From the NCBI RefSeq assembly GCF_022919175.1, contig NZ_CP095043.1, positions 2,108,001-2,172,000 of the forward strand: DNA of 64,000 nt. Direction: 5' to 3'. The position numbers and the translations under genes were made by a program. Under the pieces are notes generated by a model. The model worked only from the letters and a program-made list of their open reading frames with translations. It was not told the origin of the DNA and searched no databases. Each line of letters starts with the position of its first letter. The stretch's first letter is position 1. This DNA comes from Leucobacter rhizosphaerae (GTDB lineage Bacteria; Actinomycetota; Actinomycetes; Actinomycetales; Microbacteriaceae). This document shows positions 8,618-19,500 of this stretch, in pieces.

Positions 8618-9798
8618 GCGGTGCTCTCCTCGAACGACGACTCGTACCGTGCGAACCAGGCGCGCTGCTCGTCGATCCGCGGGTGCGGTTCGGCGTAGAC
8701 ATGGGCGAACATCGAGTCGGGATCCGGCGCCGGCAGGGTCAGGATCTGGTCGCGCACGACCTTGGCCTCACGGTCGGCCGTCTCGGCGACCTCCGCGAAG
8801 AAGGCGTCGTCGACGCCGAGGCTCCGCAGGTGCCCCTCGAGGCGGCGGATCGGATCCCGCAGCTGCCAGGCCTCGAGCTCTCCGTCGGGCCGGTAGCGGG
8901 TGGGGTCGTCGGCGGTGGTGTGCGCGCCGATGCGGTAGGTGAGCGCTTCGATGTACCCGGGGCCGGCGCCCTCGCGCGCGAGGCGCAGGTAGCGGCGGCC
9001 GACGGCATAGGCCGCGAGCGGGTCGTTGCCGTCGATCTGCACGGCGCGGATCCCGAAGCCGAGCGCGCGCCGGTAGAGCGGGGTGCGCGACTGCCGGGTC
9101 ACCGGCACCGAGATCGCCCAGCCGTTGTTCTGCACGACGAAGACCTCGGGGGTCTGGTAGCTGGCCGCGAACACCATCGCCTCGTTGGGGTCGCCCTGGC
9201 TCGATGTGCCGTCGCCGTAGAAGACCATCGTGGCCTCGCCCGTCTCGATGCCGGCCTCACCGGCGTCGAGGGCCGTGTCGCCCGCGCGCCGCTTGGCGTC
9301 GAGCACCTGGCCGAGCGCGTGACCGGTGGCGTGCTGCGTCTGCGAGCCGAGCACGAGCGTGTAGAGGTGCACGTTGCCGTTGGCCGGATCGGTGATGTCC
9401 CAGCCGCCGTGCGTCATGCCGCGGAACTGCGCCGCGATCGCCAGCCGGTCGACGCCGCGCACGTTCGCGACGAGGTGCTCGCGGTACGCGGGGAAGACGT
9501 GGTCCTGCGGCTCGGTGGCCCGAACGAGGCCGACCTGGCAGCCCTCCTGGCCGACGCTCGGCACCCAGAGGGCGAGCTGACCCTGACGCTGCAGGTGGGT
9601 GCACTCGGTGTCGAACGCACGGGTGCCGACCATGTCGCGGTACCACTGCGAGAAGTCGTCGACGCCGACGTTCGCGAGCTCGTCGGCGAACGCCGCGGCC
9701 GTGGCCGAGGGCGCGTAGGCCCCGTCGTCATCGAGAAAGCGGATCGGCTCGGGATCAGCGCCTCCGTGAAGCGGGTCGATCATGCTGTGCGTACTCAT
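8614..9798 (-). CDS. bkdA: 2-oxoisovalerate dehydrogenase E1 alpha subunit
   Basis: 394 residues. The thiamine diphosphate motif is evident as YGDGTSSQGDPNEAMVFA through NNGWAI. The LQRQGQLALWVPSVGQEGCQVG and FPAYREHL segments match the actinobacterial BkdA/PdhA-like branch of E1 alpha. The C-terminal tail ([16 protein letters not shown]) is a docking-type helix. The gene overlaps the upstream aminotransferase by 4 bases and the downstream E1 beta by 4 bases, so three genes are read as one coupled unit. An alternative start, the internal ATG at 9783, would lose only five residues. Confidence 0.9.
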   Translation of the reverse strand: MSTHSMIDPLHGGADPEPIRFLDDDGAYAPSATAAAFADELANVGVDDFSQWYRDMVGTRAFDTECTHLQRQGQLALWVPSVGQEGCQVGLVRATEPQDHVFPAYREHLVANVRGVDRLAIAAQFRGMTHGGWDITDPANGNVHLYTLVLGSQTQHATGHALGQVLDAKRRAGDTALDAGEAGIETGEATMVFYGDGTSSQGDPNEAMVFAASYQTPEVFVVQNNGWAISVPVTRQSRTPLYRRALGFGIRAVQIDGNDPLAAYAVGRRYLRLAREGAGPGYIEALTYRIGAHTTADDPTRYRPDGELEAWQLRDPIRRLEGHLRSLGVDDAFFAEVAETADREAKVVRDQILTLPAPDPDSMFAHVYAEPHPRIDEQRAWFARYESSFEESTA

Positions 9799-10925
9799 CT
9801 CGACCCAGTGTAATCAGCCCCGGGTGCGTCGGAGCGGATATGTTCGGCCAGGAAACCGCGCACGATGTCGAGCACGACGGGCACACTCTCGGCCTCCCCG
9901 ACCGAGATCCGCACCCCCGCTCCGGCGAACGGACGCACCAGGGTTCCGGCCTCAGCGAAGGCCGTCGCGAGGGCGACCGGATCGACGTGCTCGCTCCGCG
10001 GGATCCAGACGAAGTTGCCCTGGGCCTCGGGAATCGCGAGGCCCAGGCTGCGGAGCGCTGCGGCGAGCGCGTCCCGCCGCTCGACGAGCACGGCGATGCG
10101 CTCCGCGTGCGCAGCGCGAGCCGCGGGCTCGAGGGAGGCGCGCGCGGCGGTCTCCGCGAGCCCCGTCACGGAGAGCGGGATCCCGACGCTCGCGGCGGCG
10201 GCGAGGATCGCGGGGTCGCCGACGCCGTACCCCACTCGCAGCGCTGCGAGACCGTAGGCCTTGGAGAAGGTGCGCAGCACCACCAGGTTCGAGTAACGGC
10301 CGAGCGCCTCCTCCCCGCGCACCGCGTCGGGGTCGGTGACGAACTCGCGATAGGCCTCGTCGAGCACGACGAGGGTGTCGGCGGGCACGCGCTGCATGAA
10401 CCGCTCGAACGCGTCGCGCCGGATCGTCGGACCCGTCGGGTTGTTCGGGGTGCAGAGCAGGATCACCCGGGTGCGCTCGGTGATCGCGTCGGCCATTGCA
10501 TCGAGGTCGTGCTCGGCGCGATCGGTGAGCGGCACGGGCACGTTGATCGCGCCGGACGCGAGCCCGAGCGACGGGTACGCCTCGAAGCTCGGCCACGCGA
10601 ACACCACCTCGTCCCCCGAGCCCGCCGCCGCCTGCACCAGATGGAAGAGGATCGCAACCGATCCGGCACCGAGGTGCACGTGGTCGATTGACGTCTCGAA
10701 CTCGGCGGCGATCGCCGCGCGCAGATCCGGCATGGCCGCGGCCGCGTAGCGGTGGATGTCAGTGCGCCCGGCGATCGCGTCGAGCACCCCGGGCAGCGGA
10801 GGGAACGGGTTCTCGTTGCTCGAGAGTTTGAAGCCCGGCTTCGTGGGGGTGGCCCCCTGCCGGTAGGCGGGCACCGCGAGCACATCGGCGCGAAGACGGA
10901 CGGGTGGCCGGGCGGAGTCACTCAT
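9795..10925 (-). CDS. Class I/II aminotransferase, HisC/aromatic aminotransferase-like
   Basis: 376 residues of the fold-type I, histidinol-phosphate aminotransferase group. Visible are LSSNENPFPPLPGV near residue 32, the TPNNPTGP motif, the aspartate loop VVLDEAYREFV, and the PLP lysine in RTFSKAYGLAALRVGY. Actinobacterial members of this branch are often aromatic (Pat) or general aminotransferases, not biosynthetic HisC. No other his gene is present, and the stop overlaps the E1 alpha start by 4 bases, so it probably supplies 2-oxo acids to the dehydrogenase. The start is supported by a TAGACT element 7 bases upstream, which suggests a leaderless mRNA. Confidence 0.85.
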   Translation of the reverse strand: MSDSARPPVRLRADVLAVPAYRQGATPTKPGFKLSSNENPFPPLPGVLDAIAGRTDIHRYAAAAMPDLRAAIAAEFETSIDHVHLGAGSVAILFHLVQAAAGSGDEVVFAWPSFEAYPSLGLASGAINVPVPLTDRAEHDLDAMADAITERTRVILLCTPNNPTGPTIRRDAFERFMQRVPADTLVVLDEAYREFVTDPDAVRGEEALGRYSNLVVLRTFSKAYGLAALRVGYGVGDPAILAAAASVGIPLSVTGLAETAARASLEPAARAAHAERIAVLVERRDALAAALRSLGLAIPEAQGNFVWIPRSEHVDPVALATAFAEAGTLVRPFAGAGVRISVGEAESVPVVLDIVRGFLAEHIRSDAPGADYTGSR

Positions 10926-10932
10926 GGTGCAG

Positions 10933-10938
10933 AGTCTA
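10933..10938 (-). promoter_or_regulatory. Minus-10 element, probable leaderless promoter of the aminotransferase-BCKDH operon
   Basis: On the reverse strand TAGACT ends 7 bases before the ATG of the aminotransferase, which puts the likely transcription start at or next to the start codon. No ribosome-binding sequence lies between. Confidence 0.55.
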
Positions 10939-10961
10939 TGACGCCCGATCCCGCCGGCCCC

Positions 10962-11300
10962 TCAGCTCGCGGGGTCGAACATGAACTCGCGCAGCTCCTG
11001 CGCGCAGCCGCACGCCTCCGCCAGTCTCCGAGCCCACTCGGCCGCCTCCTCGCGCGTGGGCACCTCCAGCACCGTGAACCCGCCGGTGAGCCGGCTGCCC
11101 GGGTACGGCTCCGGGTCGGACGTGCCGTCGGCGAGGATCCGTACCGGTGCGACGGCCTCATTGATCCCGCCGCCGAAGACGTAGACCCCGGCGACCTTCG
11201 CCGCCTCGATCACCGCGCGCGACTCACGGGAGGCGCGCTCGAACTCCTCCGGCGCGAGCACGAGCGCCTCGCTCGGAAAGGAGATGAGGAACTTGGTCAT
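10962..11300 (-). CDS. YCII-related (DGPF) domain protein
   Basis: 112 residues of the YCII/DGPF family, small dimeric alpha-beta-barrel proteins. It begins MTKFLISFPSEA and contains a GGGINEA loop, a DGPF-like stretch around SRLTGGFTVLEVPTREEAAEW and a final E-L-R-x-F. Members are often described as sigma-factor-associated or muconolactone-isomerase-like, but most have no proven reaction. The start is the ATG at 11300; a longer reading to 11540 overlaps the divergent holin-like gene and lacks homology. It stands alone between the aminotransferase and a divergently transcribed membrane protein gene. Confidence 0.8.
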   Translation of the reverse strand: MTKFLISFPSEALVLAPEEFERASRESRAVIEAAKVAGVYVFGGGINEAVAPVRILADGTSDPEPYPGSRLTGGFTVLEVPTREEAAEWARRLAEACGCAQELREFMFDPAS

Positions 11301-11355
11301 GCTCCGATGGTGCCACTCGGGCACGCGGGAATCCAGCGCGGTCGGCCCGGAATGA

Positions 11356-11361
11356 GAGAAT
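11356..11361 (+). promoter_or_regulatory. Minus-10-like element before the holin-family gene
   Basis: GAGAAT ends 6 bases before the ATG at 11368, the same spacing seen for TANNNT elements elsewhere in this window. The first base departs from the consensus, so support is weaker. Confidence 0.4.
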
Positions 11362-11367
11362 AGGGCC

Positions 11368-11781
11368 ATGCGCTCAGTCATCCGCGTTCTCGTCAGCGCC
11401 TTCGCCCTCTGGCTCACCACGCTCATCGTGGGGGGCAGCGGCGACCACGGCGTCTGGATCCGGCCCATCAACGACGACCAGTACGGGCACCTCGTGACCC
11501 TGCTGATCGTGGCGCTCATCTTCGGTCTCGTCAACGGCACGCTCGGCCGGGTGGTGCGGTTCGTGTCGATCCCGCTCTACATCCTCACCCTCGGGCTGTT
11601 CGGCCTCATCGTGAACGGCATCATGTTCGCGGTCGTGGCCTGGCTCTCCGATCTCGCGGGCTTCGGTTTGCAGATCGACGGCTTCTGGTGGGGCGTGCTC
11701 GCGGCGCTCGTGATGTCGATCCTCTCCGGGATCATGAACGGCCTGCTCGGCACCAATCGCACCCGCGATCGCGACCGCTGA
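11368..11781 (+). CDS. Phage holin family 4-type membrane protein (YvlD-like)
   Basis: 137 residues with four hydrophobic segments (about 5-24, 40-62, 65-90 and 102-122). The characteristic FGLVNGTLGRVVRFVSIPLYILTLGLFGLIVNG region identifies the PhageHolin_4_2 (PF04020) family. Despite the name these are ordinary chromosomal membrane proteins in Actinobacteria and Firmicutes, linked to envelope functions in some species and unassigned in most. The tail is basic and hydrophilic (TNRTRDRDR). It precedes purB on the same strand by 120 bases and is probably a separate unit. Confidence 0.8.
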   Translation: MRSVIRVLVSAFALWLTTLIVGGSGDHGVWIRPINDDQYGHLVTLLIVALIFGLVNGTLGRVVRFVSIPLYILTLGLFGLIVNGIMFAVVAWLSDLAGFGLQIDGFWWGVLAALVMSILSGIMNGLLGTNRTRDRDR

Positions 11782-11901
11782 CCCCTCAGATGTCGCCCCG
11801 TGCGGCGCGGGATCCCGCCTCGTCGCACCGCATGGAAGAATAGAGAGCGGTTCGCGCACGCTCGCGCGCAAGGCCCTCGCCCCGACCTGCACGGAGATGC
11901 C

Positions 11902-13287
11902 ATGACCCCCCTGCCCCCGCAGCCCATCAGCCCGCTCGACGGACGCTACCGCGCGGCGGTCGCGGGACTCGGCGACACCCTCTCGGAGGCGGGGCTCAAC
12001 AAGGCGCGCGTGCACGTCGAGGTCGAGTGGCTCATCTATCTGACGTCGCACTCCCTGCTCGGCGGCACCCCCCTGAGCGAGGAGCAGATCACGACCCTGC
12101 GCGCGTGGGCGGCCGGCTTCGGACAGGCCGAGATCGACACGCTCGCCGAGATCGAGGCGACGACGCAGCACGACGTGAAGGCCGTCGAGTACCTGGTGCG
12201 GGCGCAGCTCAGCGCGCAGGGGCTCGACGCGATCGCCGAGCTCACGCACGTGTGCTGCACGAGCGAGGACATCAACAACCTCTCCTACGCACTCACTGTG
12301 CAGCAGGCCGTCGCCGACGTCTGGCGACCGCGCTTCGAGCGGGTCATCGCCGAGATCGCCCGCCAGGCCGAGGAATACCGCGAGCTCCCGATGATGAGCC
12401 GCACGCACGGGCAGCCGGCGACGCCGACCACACTCGGCAAGGAGCTCGCGGTGTTCGTGCACCGCCTGGAGCGCCAGCTCAACCAGATCGCCGACATCGA
12501 GTACCTCGGCAAGTTCTCGGGGGCGACCGGCACGTTCGCCGCGCACCTGGCCGCCGATCCCGACACCGACTGGCTGCAGGTGTCCCAGGAGTTCGTCGAG
12601 GGGCTCGGACTCGACTGGAACCCGCTCACCACCCAGATCGAATCGCACGACTGGCAGGCGGAGCTCTACACGCGCATCGCGCACGCGAACCGGATCCTGC
12701 ACAACCTCGCCACCGACATCTGGAGCTACATCTCCATCGGGTACTTCCGGCAGATCCCGGTCGCGGGCGCCACCGGCTCCTCCACCATGCCGCACAAGGT
12801 CAACCCGATCCGCTTCGAGAACGCCGAGGCGAACCTCGAGCTCTCGAACGCGATCCTCGACTCCCTCGCGGCCACGCTCGTCACGAGCCGCTGGCAGCGC
12901 GATCTCACCGACTCCTCGGCGCAGCGCAACATCGGCGTCGGCTTCGGGCACTCGGTGCTCGCACTCGACAACATCCTGAAGGGGCTCGGCCAGATCGACG
13001 CGGCGCCCGAGGTGCTCGCGGCGGATCTCGACGCGAACTGGGAGGTGCTCGGCGAAGCGATCCAGACCGTGATCCGCGCCGAGGTCGCCTCCGGCCGCTC
13101 GACCATCAGCGATCCCTACGCCGCGCTCAAGGAGCTCACTCGGGGCCGCCGCATCGGCCAGGCCGACCTCATCGAGTTCGTCGAGGGCCTCGAGATCGGC
13201 GCGGAGGCGAAGGCGCGGCTGCTCGCCCTCACTCCGGCGACCTACATCGGCGATGCAGTGCGGCTGCTCGACGTGCTCAAGCGCTGA
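11902..13287 (+). CDS. purB: Adenylosuccinate lyase
   Basis: 461 residues, matching the PurB subtype that begins PLPPQPISPLDGRYR. Conserved segments are TQHDVKAVEY, MSRTHGQPATPTTLGKE, and the fumarase/lyase signature GSSTMPHKVNP near residue 295, whose loop serine is the catalytic acid/base. The enzyme splits adenylosuccinate to AMP and SAICAR to AICAR in purine synthesis. The ATG at 11902 is chosen because of a GGAG ribosome site 5 bases upstream and the match to the family N-terminus; the frame remains open further upstream without homology. It is monocistronic here, followed by a weak hairpin. Confidence 0.95.
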   Translation: MTPLPPQPISPLDGRYRAAVAGLGDTLSEAGLNKARVHVEVEWLIYLTSHSLLGGTPLSEEQITTLRAWAAGFGQAEIDTLAEIEATTQHDVKAVEYLVRAQLSAQGLDAIAELTHVCCTSEDINNLSYALTVQQAVADVWRPRFERVIAEIARQAEEYRELPMMSRTHGQPATPTTLGKELAVFVHRLERQLNQIADIEYLGKFSGATGTFAAHLAADPDTDWLQVSQEFVEGLGLDWNPLTTQIESHDWQAELYTRIAHANRILHNLATDIWSYISIGYFRQIPVAGATGSSTMPHKVNPIRFENAEANLELSNAILDSLAATLVTSRWQRDLTDSSAQRNIGVGFGHSVLALDNILKGLGQIDAAPEVLAADLDANWEVLGEAIQTVIRAEVASGRSTISDPYAALKELTRGRRIGQADLIEFVEGLEIGAEAKARLLALTPATYIGDAVRLLDVLKR

Positions 13288-13340
13288 TCTCGTCAGCGGA
13301 GTGACCCGGCGCTCCGTTCCCGCTCTACGTAATCTCCACT

Positions 13341-13364
13341 GAGACCGCCGCAACGGTCTCGTTT
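13341..13364 (+). terminator. Possible terminator after purB
   Basis: GAGACCG (13341-13347) pairs with CGGTCTC (13354-13360) around a 6-base loop, followed by GTTT. The stem is short and the T-run only three bases, so termination may be partial. Confidence 0.45.
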
Positions 13365-13392
13365 GGTGTCCCTGCAACACGTATTGGACACC
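13363..13392. repeat. Inverted repeat between purB and the giant surface protein
   Basis: GGTGTCC (13365-13371) and GGACACC (13386-13392) form an exact inverted repeat with a 14-base spacer, partly extended by TTGG/CCAA. It could be a regulator site or a second hairpin. The rest of the 240-base gap (13288-13527) is less GC-rich than the genes around it and contains no convincing gene. Confidence 0.4.
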
Positions 13393-13527
13393 CAATGCAC
13401 CCCTATTTTGCACCCCAGAAGTACGTAGTTTTCACGGTCCCGCTTTGTACACGCAAACCCTACCGTTGCCACCACACGACGGCCGTTCGCGAGTCGCGGG
13501 CCGGCCACAACGGGGTGGGGGCGCATC

Positions 13528-16500
13528 ATGCGTGGAAACACAGTGGGATCTGCAGGGGAGCACTTCGGAGCACGGAGCGGGCGTCGACGCCGCACCGGCA
13601 GGCGGGCCTTCGGCCTCGCCGCGCTGGTACTCACACCGGCGCTCGCGTTCGGCATGACGTTCACCGACCTCGGCACGATCGTCGCCGCGCAGGCGGTGGA
13701 CGAGCCGGCGACGATCGCACCGACGCCGCCGAGCGACGTCCAGGTCGCCCAGGAGACCCCCGCACCTCCCACCGAGACTCCCCCGGCCGAAGAGCCCACC
13801 GAGGTGACGCCGACGCCCGCGCCACCGGTCGAAGAGCCGACGCCGGCCGAGGAGCCGACCGAGCCGCCGACGGAGACCCCCGCGGAGCCGCCGGTGGAGC
13901 CGGAGGAGCCGGCGACCGATCCCACCGCGAAACCCGCACCGGACGCGAAGGACGCGACGGAGGAACTGGTGACGCCGCTGTCCATTCCGGCGCCGACCGA
14001 CACGACCGCGGTGATCACCGTGAAGGTGGGCGGCATCCGCACCACCGTCACCCAGGTCTCGAACCTCGCCGGGGTCACCCTGCAGCTCTACAACGGCGGC
14101 TCCGGCGGGCCCGACCCGAGCCCGCGGCCCGAGCCCTGGGCGACCTGCGTCTCCGACGCGGACGGCGACTGCAGCTTCACGATCCCGGACACCCAGAGGC
14201 GCTCCGGGAGCACCCCCGCGGGCGTGAACCGCGATGCGCGGTTCTGGATCAAGCAGGCCGGGGTGCCGAACGGCTACTTCATGAACGCCACCCTGGCGAC
14301 CGGGGAGAACCCCTCGAGCGCGACCTATCAGTTCCGCACCGGAGAGGATCTGCAGGCCGGCAACACCTACTCCTCGCAGGCCGACTTCATGTACGCCACC
14401 GGCAACTCGAGCAACAACGCGTCGGGCGGGATCTGGCAGCAGTCGCGCACGAACCCCGTCTTCACCGACAGGTGCGGGATCCGGGTCGCGATGATCGTCG
14501 ACCTCTCGGGCTCGGTGTCGCCGTACATCTCCCAGTTGCGCACCGCAGCGAAGGGCTTCGTCGACGCACTCACCGGCACGCCCAGCTCGATGGCGCTGTT
14601 CACCTTCGCAAGCGGCGCCCCCGCGGGCGGCGGGTCGAACCTCGACGTCACCGGCATCGCCACCCCGGCGGGTGCCACCACCGTGAAGAACCGCATCGAC
14701 ACCTACACCGCGAGCGGCGGCACGAACTGGGACCGCGGCATCTTCCAGGCGGCGGCGAGCGCTGCGCAGTTCGACGTCGCGATCGTGCTCACCGACGGCA
14801 ATCCCACCCTGTACGCCGGTGGCGAGGGCCCGGGAGACCGCACGCGATTCCGCGAGGTGGAGAACGGGATCTTCTCGGCAAACGCGCTGAAGGCCAAGAA
14901 CACCAAGGTCATCGCGTTCGGCGTCGGTGACGGGGTGAGCGGCTCACCCGCCAACCTCCGGGCCATCTCCGGCACCACCGCTGGGGTCGATTACTACCAG
15001 TCCGCCGACTACGCGGCGGCGGGCGCCACCCTCCGGCAGCTCGCGCTCGGCAACTGCGCCGGTTCCGTCTCGGTCGTCAAGCAGGTCGTTCCCTCCACCA
15101 ACACCGGCGAGAACATCTCCGGTGCCGTACCCGCCTCCGGCTGGGGCTTCACCGCCGCCACGGCCACACCCGGCGTGACCCCGGCGACGCAGAGCGGTTC
15201 GACTGACGGCACCGGCGCCGTGAACTTCCCCCTCACCTACACCGCGGGTACGAGCTCGGCGGCCGTGAACATCGCGGAGGCGCAGCAGCCCGGGTACAGC
15301 ATCGTGACGCAGGCCGGCAAGCGCGCCGTGTGCAAGATCGTCGGCAGCGGGGCGGCCGTCACCGTGACCAATGATCCCGGGAACCCCAACGGGTTCTCGG
15401 TCGACGCGCCGGCCGCTGCTCCGGTGACCTGCACCGTGTACAACCGGCCGCCGCTGCCGCAGGCCAGCATCACCGTGAACAAGACCTGGGTCGTGAACGG
15501 CACCACCTATACCGACGGCGACCAGCCGATCGGCATCGGGGCGCAGCTCCAGCTCGGCGGCACGGACCAGGCGTGGGGCACGCCCCGCGACGGACTCACC
15601 GTCGGCAGCTCCCTCCAGGTCTCGGAGCAGATGCGGTTCGTCGGCCGTGATCTCTGCACGCTGACGAGCCAGGGCATCACCGCGAAGGACGGCCAGCCGT
15701 TCGAGGCCGCACTCCCCTTCACGGCGCCCATCGACGCCACGCACACCTACACCGTCACGAACGTGGTGACGTGCACCGCCGAGCTCACGCTCGTGAAGCA
15801 GGTGCAGAACGGCGACGCGGATCCGACGAGCTGGACGCTCGACGCGGTCGCCCCGGGCGGCGCACTGCCCGGCCCGAACGGCACGACCGGGACCCCGAGC
15901 GCCACCGCGCCGGTCACGCCGGGTGTCTCCTACCCGCTCGCCGAGTCCGGCGGCGATCCGCGCTACCTGCAGTCGATCGGCCTGAACGGCAATCCGCAGT
16001 CGCCATCCACCGGCAGCTGGGCCTGCGTGCAGCTCGACGCCCAGGGCCAGGTCGTGCCCGGGTTCTCCGACGGCCTGAACGGCGCGGTCATCGTGCCGCT
16101 CGGCTTCAAGGTGCGCTGCACCGCGGTCAACCGCACCGCCACACTCACCCTCGCCAAGGAGGTCGTGAACGACCACGGCGGCACCCGGGTGCCGAGTGAT
16201 TGGGACCTGACCGCGACTCCGACCGGCGAGTTCCCGGCCGGTCTCGAACCGGAGACGGTCACCGGAGACGCCGATGGCCGCAGCTTCTCGGTGCGACCCG
16301 GGACGCCCTACGCGCTCACCGAAACCGCCCTCGCGGGCTACACGCTCGGCTCGCTCAAGTGCGACACGGGTCCGGGCGGCAGCCTCGTCGATGCGACGAC
16401 CGTGACGGTTCCCGCGCTCGGTCACACGACCTGCGTGTTCGTGAACGAGGATCAGGGTGCCACCCTGACCCTGGTGAAGGTCGTCGAGCAGGGCTCGAGC

Positions 16501-19500
16501 GGCGCGACCACCCCGGCGTCCGCGTGGACCCTCACCGCGAGCGGGCCGAACGACACGGTCACGGGCGCGGGCAACTCGCCCGAGGTCACGAACCAGTCCG
16601 TCGACGCGGGCACCTACGCGCTCTCCGAGAGCGCAACACCCGGCGGCTACACCGCCTCCGACTGGAGCTGCACCGGAGCCTCGGAATCGGACGGCGCGTC
16701 CGTCACGCTGGTTCCCGGGAGCAACGCCACCTGCACCATCACGAACACTGCCGTGAAGCCGACGCTCACGCTGCAGAAGGACGTGGAGAACGCGCACGGC
16801 GGATCCCGCAGTGCGACAGAGTTCCCGCTGACCGCTTCGGGCCCCACCACCGTGAGCGGTATCAGCGGGACACCAGAGGTGACGACGGTGGCGGTGCCGA
16901 TCGGCGCGTACACGCTGAGTGAGACGAACCCGGATCCCCTGGGGTACGCGTTCGACGAGCTCACATGCACGAACCGCGGCACCCCCCTCGGCACCGACCT
17001 CGAGGACCCGACCGCCACCCTGACGCTCGGAGACGCCGTGGTCTGCACCTACACCAACGTCGATCGGCCGGCCACGCTGACGCTGATCAAGGACGTCGAC
17101 GCGGGTGAGAGCGGGAGCACCCGGGAACCCGCGGACTGGACGCTGACCGCCGATCCCGACGGCATCGAGGGACAGGATCCCGTGTCGGGCAACGGCACCG
17201 GCGTCGAGAGCGAGGGCGGCGTCGAAGCAGTCACCGTGTTCGCGGGCGACTACACCCTCTCCGAAGAGGGCCCCGCCGGGTTCGACGCCGGGGACTGGGT
17301 GTGCGAGGGCGGAGTCGTCGATGACGACCGGGTCACCGTACCGAACGGCGGCAACGTGATCTGCACGATCACCAATACCGCGGTGTCGCCCCGGCTCACG
17401 CTGATCAAGGTCGTCGACAACGGCACGACCGGGGGTGACTCCACGCCCGCTGATTGGGCGCTGACCGGTGAGGGCCCGACGCCCATCACCGGGTACACGG
17501 GCGACCCGAGCATCACGGACGCTCCCGTGCAGGTCGGCACCTACGACCTGTCCGAGGTCGGCACCGACGTCGGATACACCGAGGGACCGTGGGTGTGCGT
17601 CGGCGGCGTGCAGATGAACGAGTTCATCACCCTCGCCGAGGGCGATGACGTGACCTGCACGATCACGAACACCGCGGTCGAGTCGTCCTGGACGATCTCG
17701 AAGCACAGCACCCCGGCGAGCGGCTCGACGGTACTCCCCGGCGAACTGATCGAGTACACGCTCACCGCCACCCACACGGGCGGCGTGCAGCCGGTCGACG
17801 TCGTCATCACCGACGACCTGTCGGACGTGCTCGACGACGCGGAGCTCGAGGGCACCCCGAGCGCGACCGTCGGGACCGCCGCACTCACCGGCACCACCCT
17901 CGAGTGGACGATGGACACGTTCTCGGGCACGGCCACCGCGACCTACACGGTCCGGGTCGACGAGGATGCGTACAACGCGACCCTGCACAACGTGGTCACT
18001 CCCCCGAAGGGTTCCACCTGCGAGGGCGACTGCGAGACGACCCACTCCACCCCGGGCTGGCGGCTCACGAAGAGCAGCGATCCCGTCTCGGGCAGTGTGG
18101 TCGATCCCTCGAGCACGGTCGAGTACACCCTGCACGCGCTCAACACGAGCGGGGCGACCGTGAGCGGAGCAACGGCGATCGACGACCTGAGCGACGTGCT
18201 CGACGACGCGGTCCTGCTGCAACCCCTCCCGGCCGGGCTGACCTACGACCCCGAGGCGCAGGAGCTGCGGTGGGACATCCCCACCCTGGCGCCGGGCGAC
18301 CCCGAGGCGACGATCAGCTACAGCGTCATCGTGAACGCCGACGCGTACGGCAAGGTGATCGCCAACGTGGTGACTCCCGGCACACCGGGCGGCGAGTGCC
18401 CGGTGACCACACCGGACCTGCTCGAGCCCACGCGGAGCGCGATCGAGATCGATGACGACTGCGACACGACGGTCCGCGTCCGCGACGTCAACCTGGCGAT
18501 CGCGAAGTCGCATGCACCGATCCCCGAGGGAGCCGTCGACTCCGGGAAGGACGAGGTCATCGACTACACCCTCCTCGTCTCGAACATCGGTGTCGACGCG
18601 GCGACCGAGGTGACGGTGACCGACACGCTCCCCGCGGGCCTGAGCTACGTCGAGGGCACTCTGGTGGCCCCGGCGGGCTGGACCGCGGAGTTCGTGGACG
18701 GGGTGTTCACGGCCACCTTCCCCGGCCCCTTCGCCGCGGGAGACACCGCCGAGTTCACCTTCGACGCGCTCGTCGGCACGCTCTCCCGACCGAGTGACGC
18801 CGAGCCGTTCCCGGCCATCGAGAACACGGCCTGCGTGAGCGAGGGCGAACCCGACACGGACCCGAGCGACAACTGCGCAACGGACACCACCCCGGTGAAG
18901 TCGATCGCGGTCACCGCCGACGCCGTCTGCATCGCGGATACGCCCTACGCGTCCTACACGGTGACCCCGTTCAATGTCTCCGCTGACCCCTGGATCGCCT
19001 TGATCTGGTGGACACCCGCGGCCTACGCCGATCGGGACCCCTCGATCAGCGCCGATGACACCGCGGCGCTCCTCGCCGATGGCGCCTCCCAGGTCGATCG
19101 GATCGAGATGCCGGTCGGCTGGACGAGCGGCACCCCGATCGAGGGACAGATCCTCTGGCCGGGAGCCGAGGTGGACGCGGCCGGCAATCCGATCGCCTGG
19201 CCCGGGTGGACGCAGCGGGCCGACGGCACCTGGGTGCTGGATCCCGACGCTCCGTTCTACGACCTCCGCGCCGAGGCCGTGATGGAGATCCGGATCAACC
19301 CGTCGAGCGACTCCCAGCTGGTCTACCCGCCGGCCACGCCGAACTGCAACCCGGCGCCGCCCGAGAACCCGCCCCACCCGACCCCGGCGCCGACCCCGCG
19401 CGGACTCGTGACGACCGGGTCGGAGCTGGCACCGCTCGTGGCCACGGGCATCGGCCTCCTCGCCCTCGGTGCGGCGCTCGGGATCGTGGCGCTGCGCCGC

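Noticed and set aside
9795..10925. Biosynthetic histidinol-phosphate aminotransferase
   Set aside because: No other his gene nearby and coupling to the 2-oxo acid dehydrogenase; the HisC-like core is shared with aromatic aminotransferases.
11368..11781. Remnant of a prophage because of the holin family name
   Set aside because: The PhageHolin_4_2 family is a common chromosomal membrane protein; no other phage gene is close.
11374..13413. A 679-codon reverse frame covering purB and the holin-like gene
   Set aside because: Crosses two well-supported forward genes; Arg/Leu/Glu-rich with no motif.
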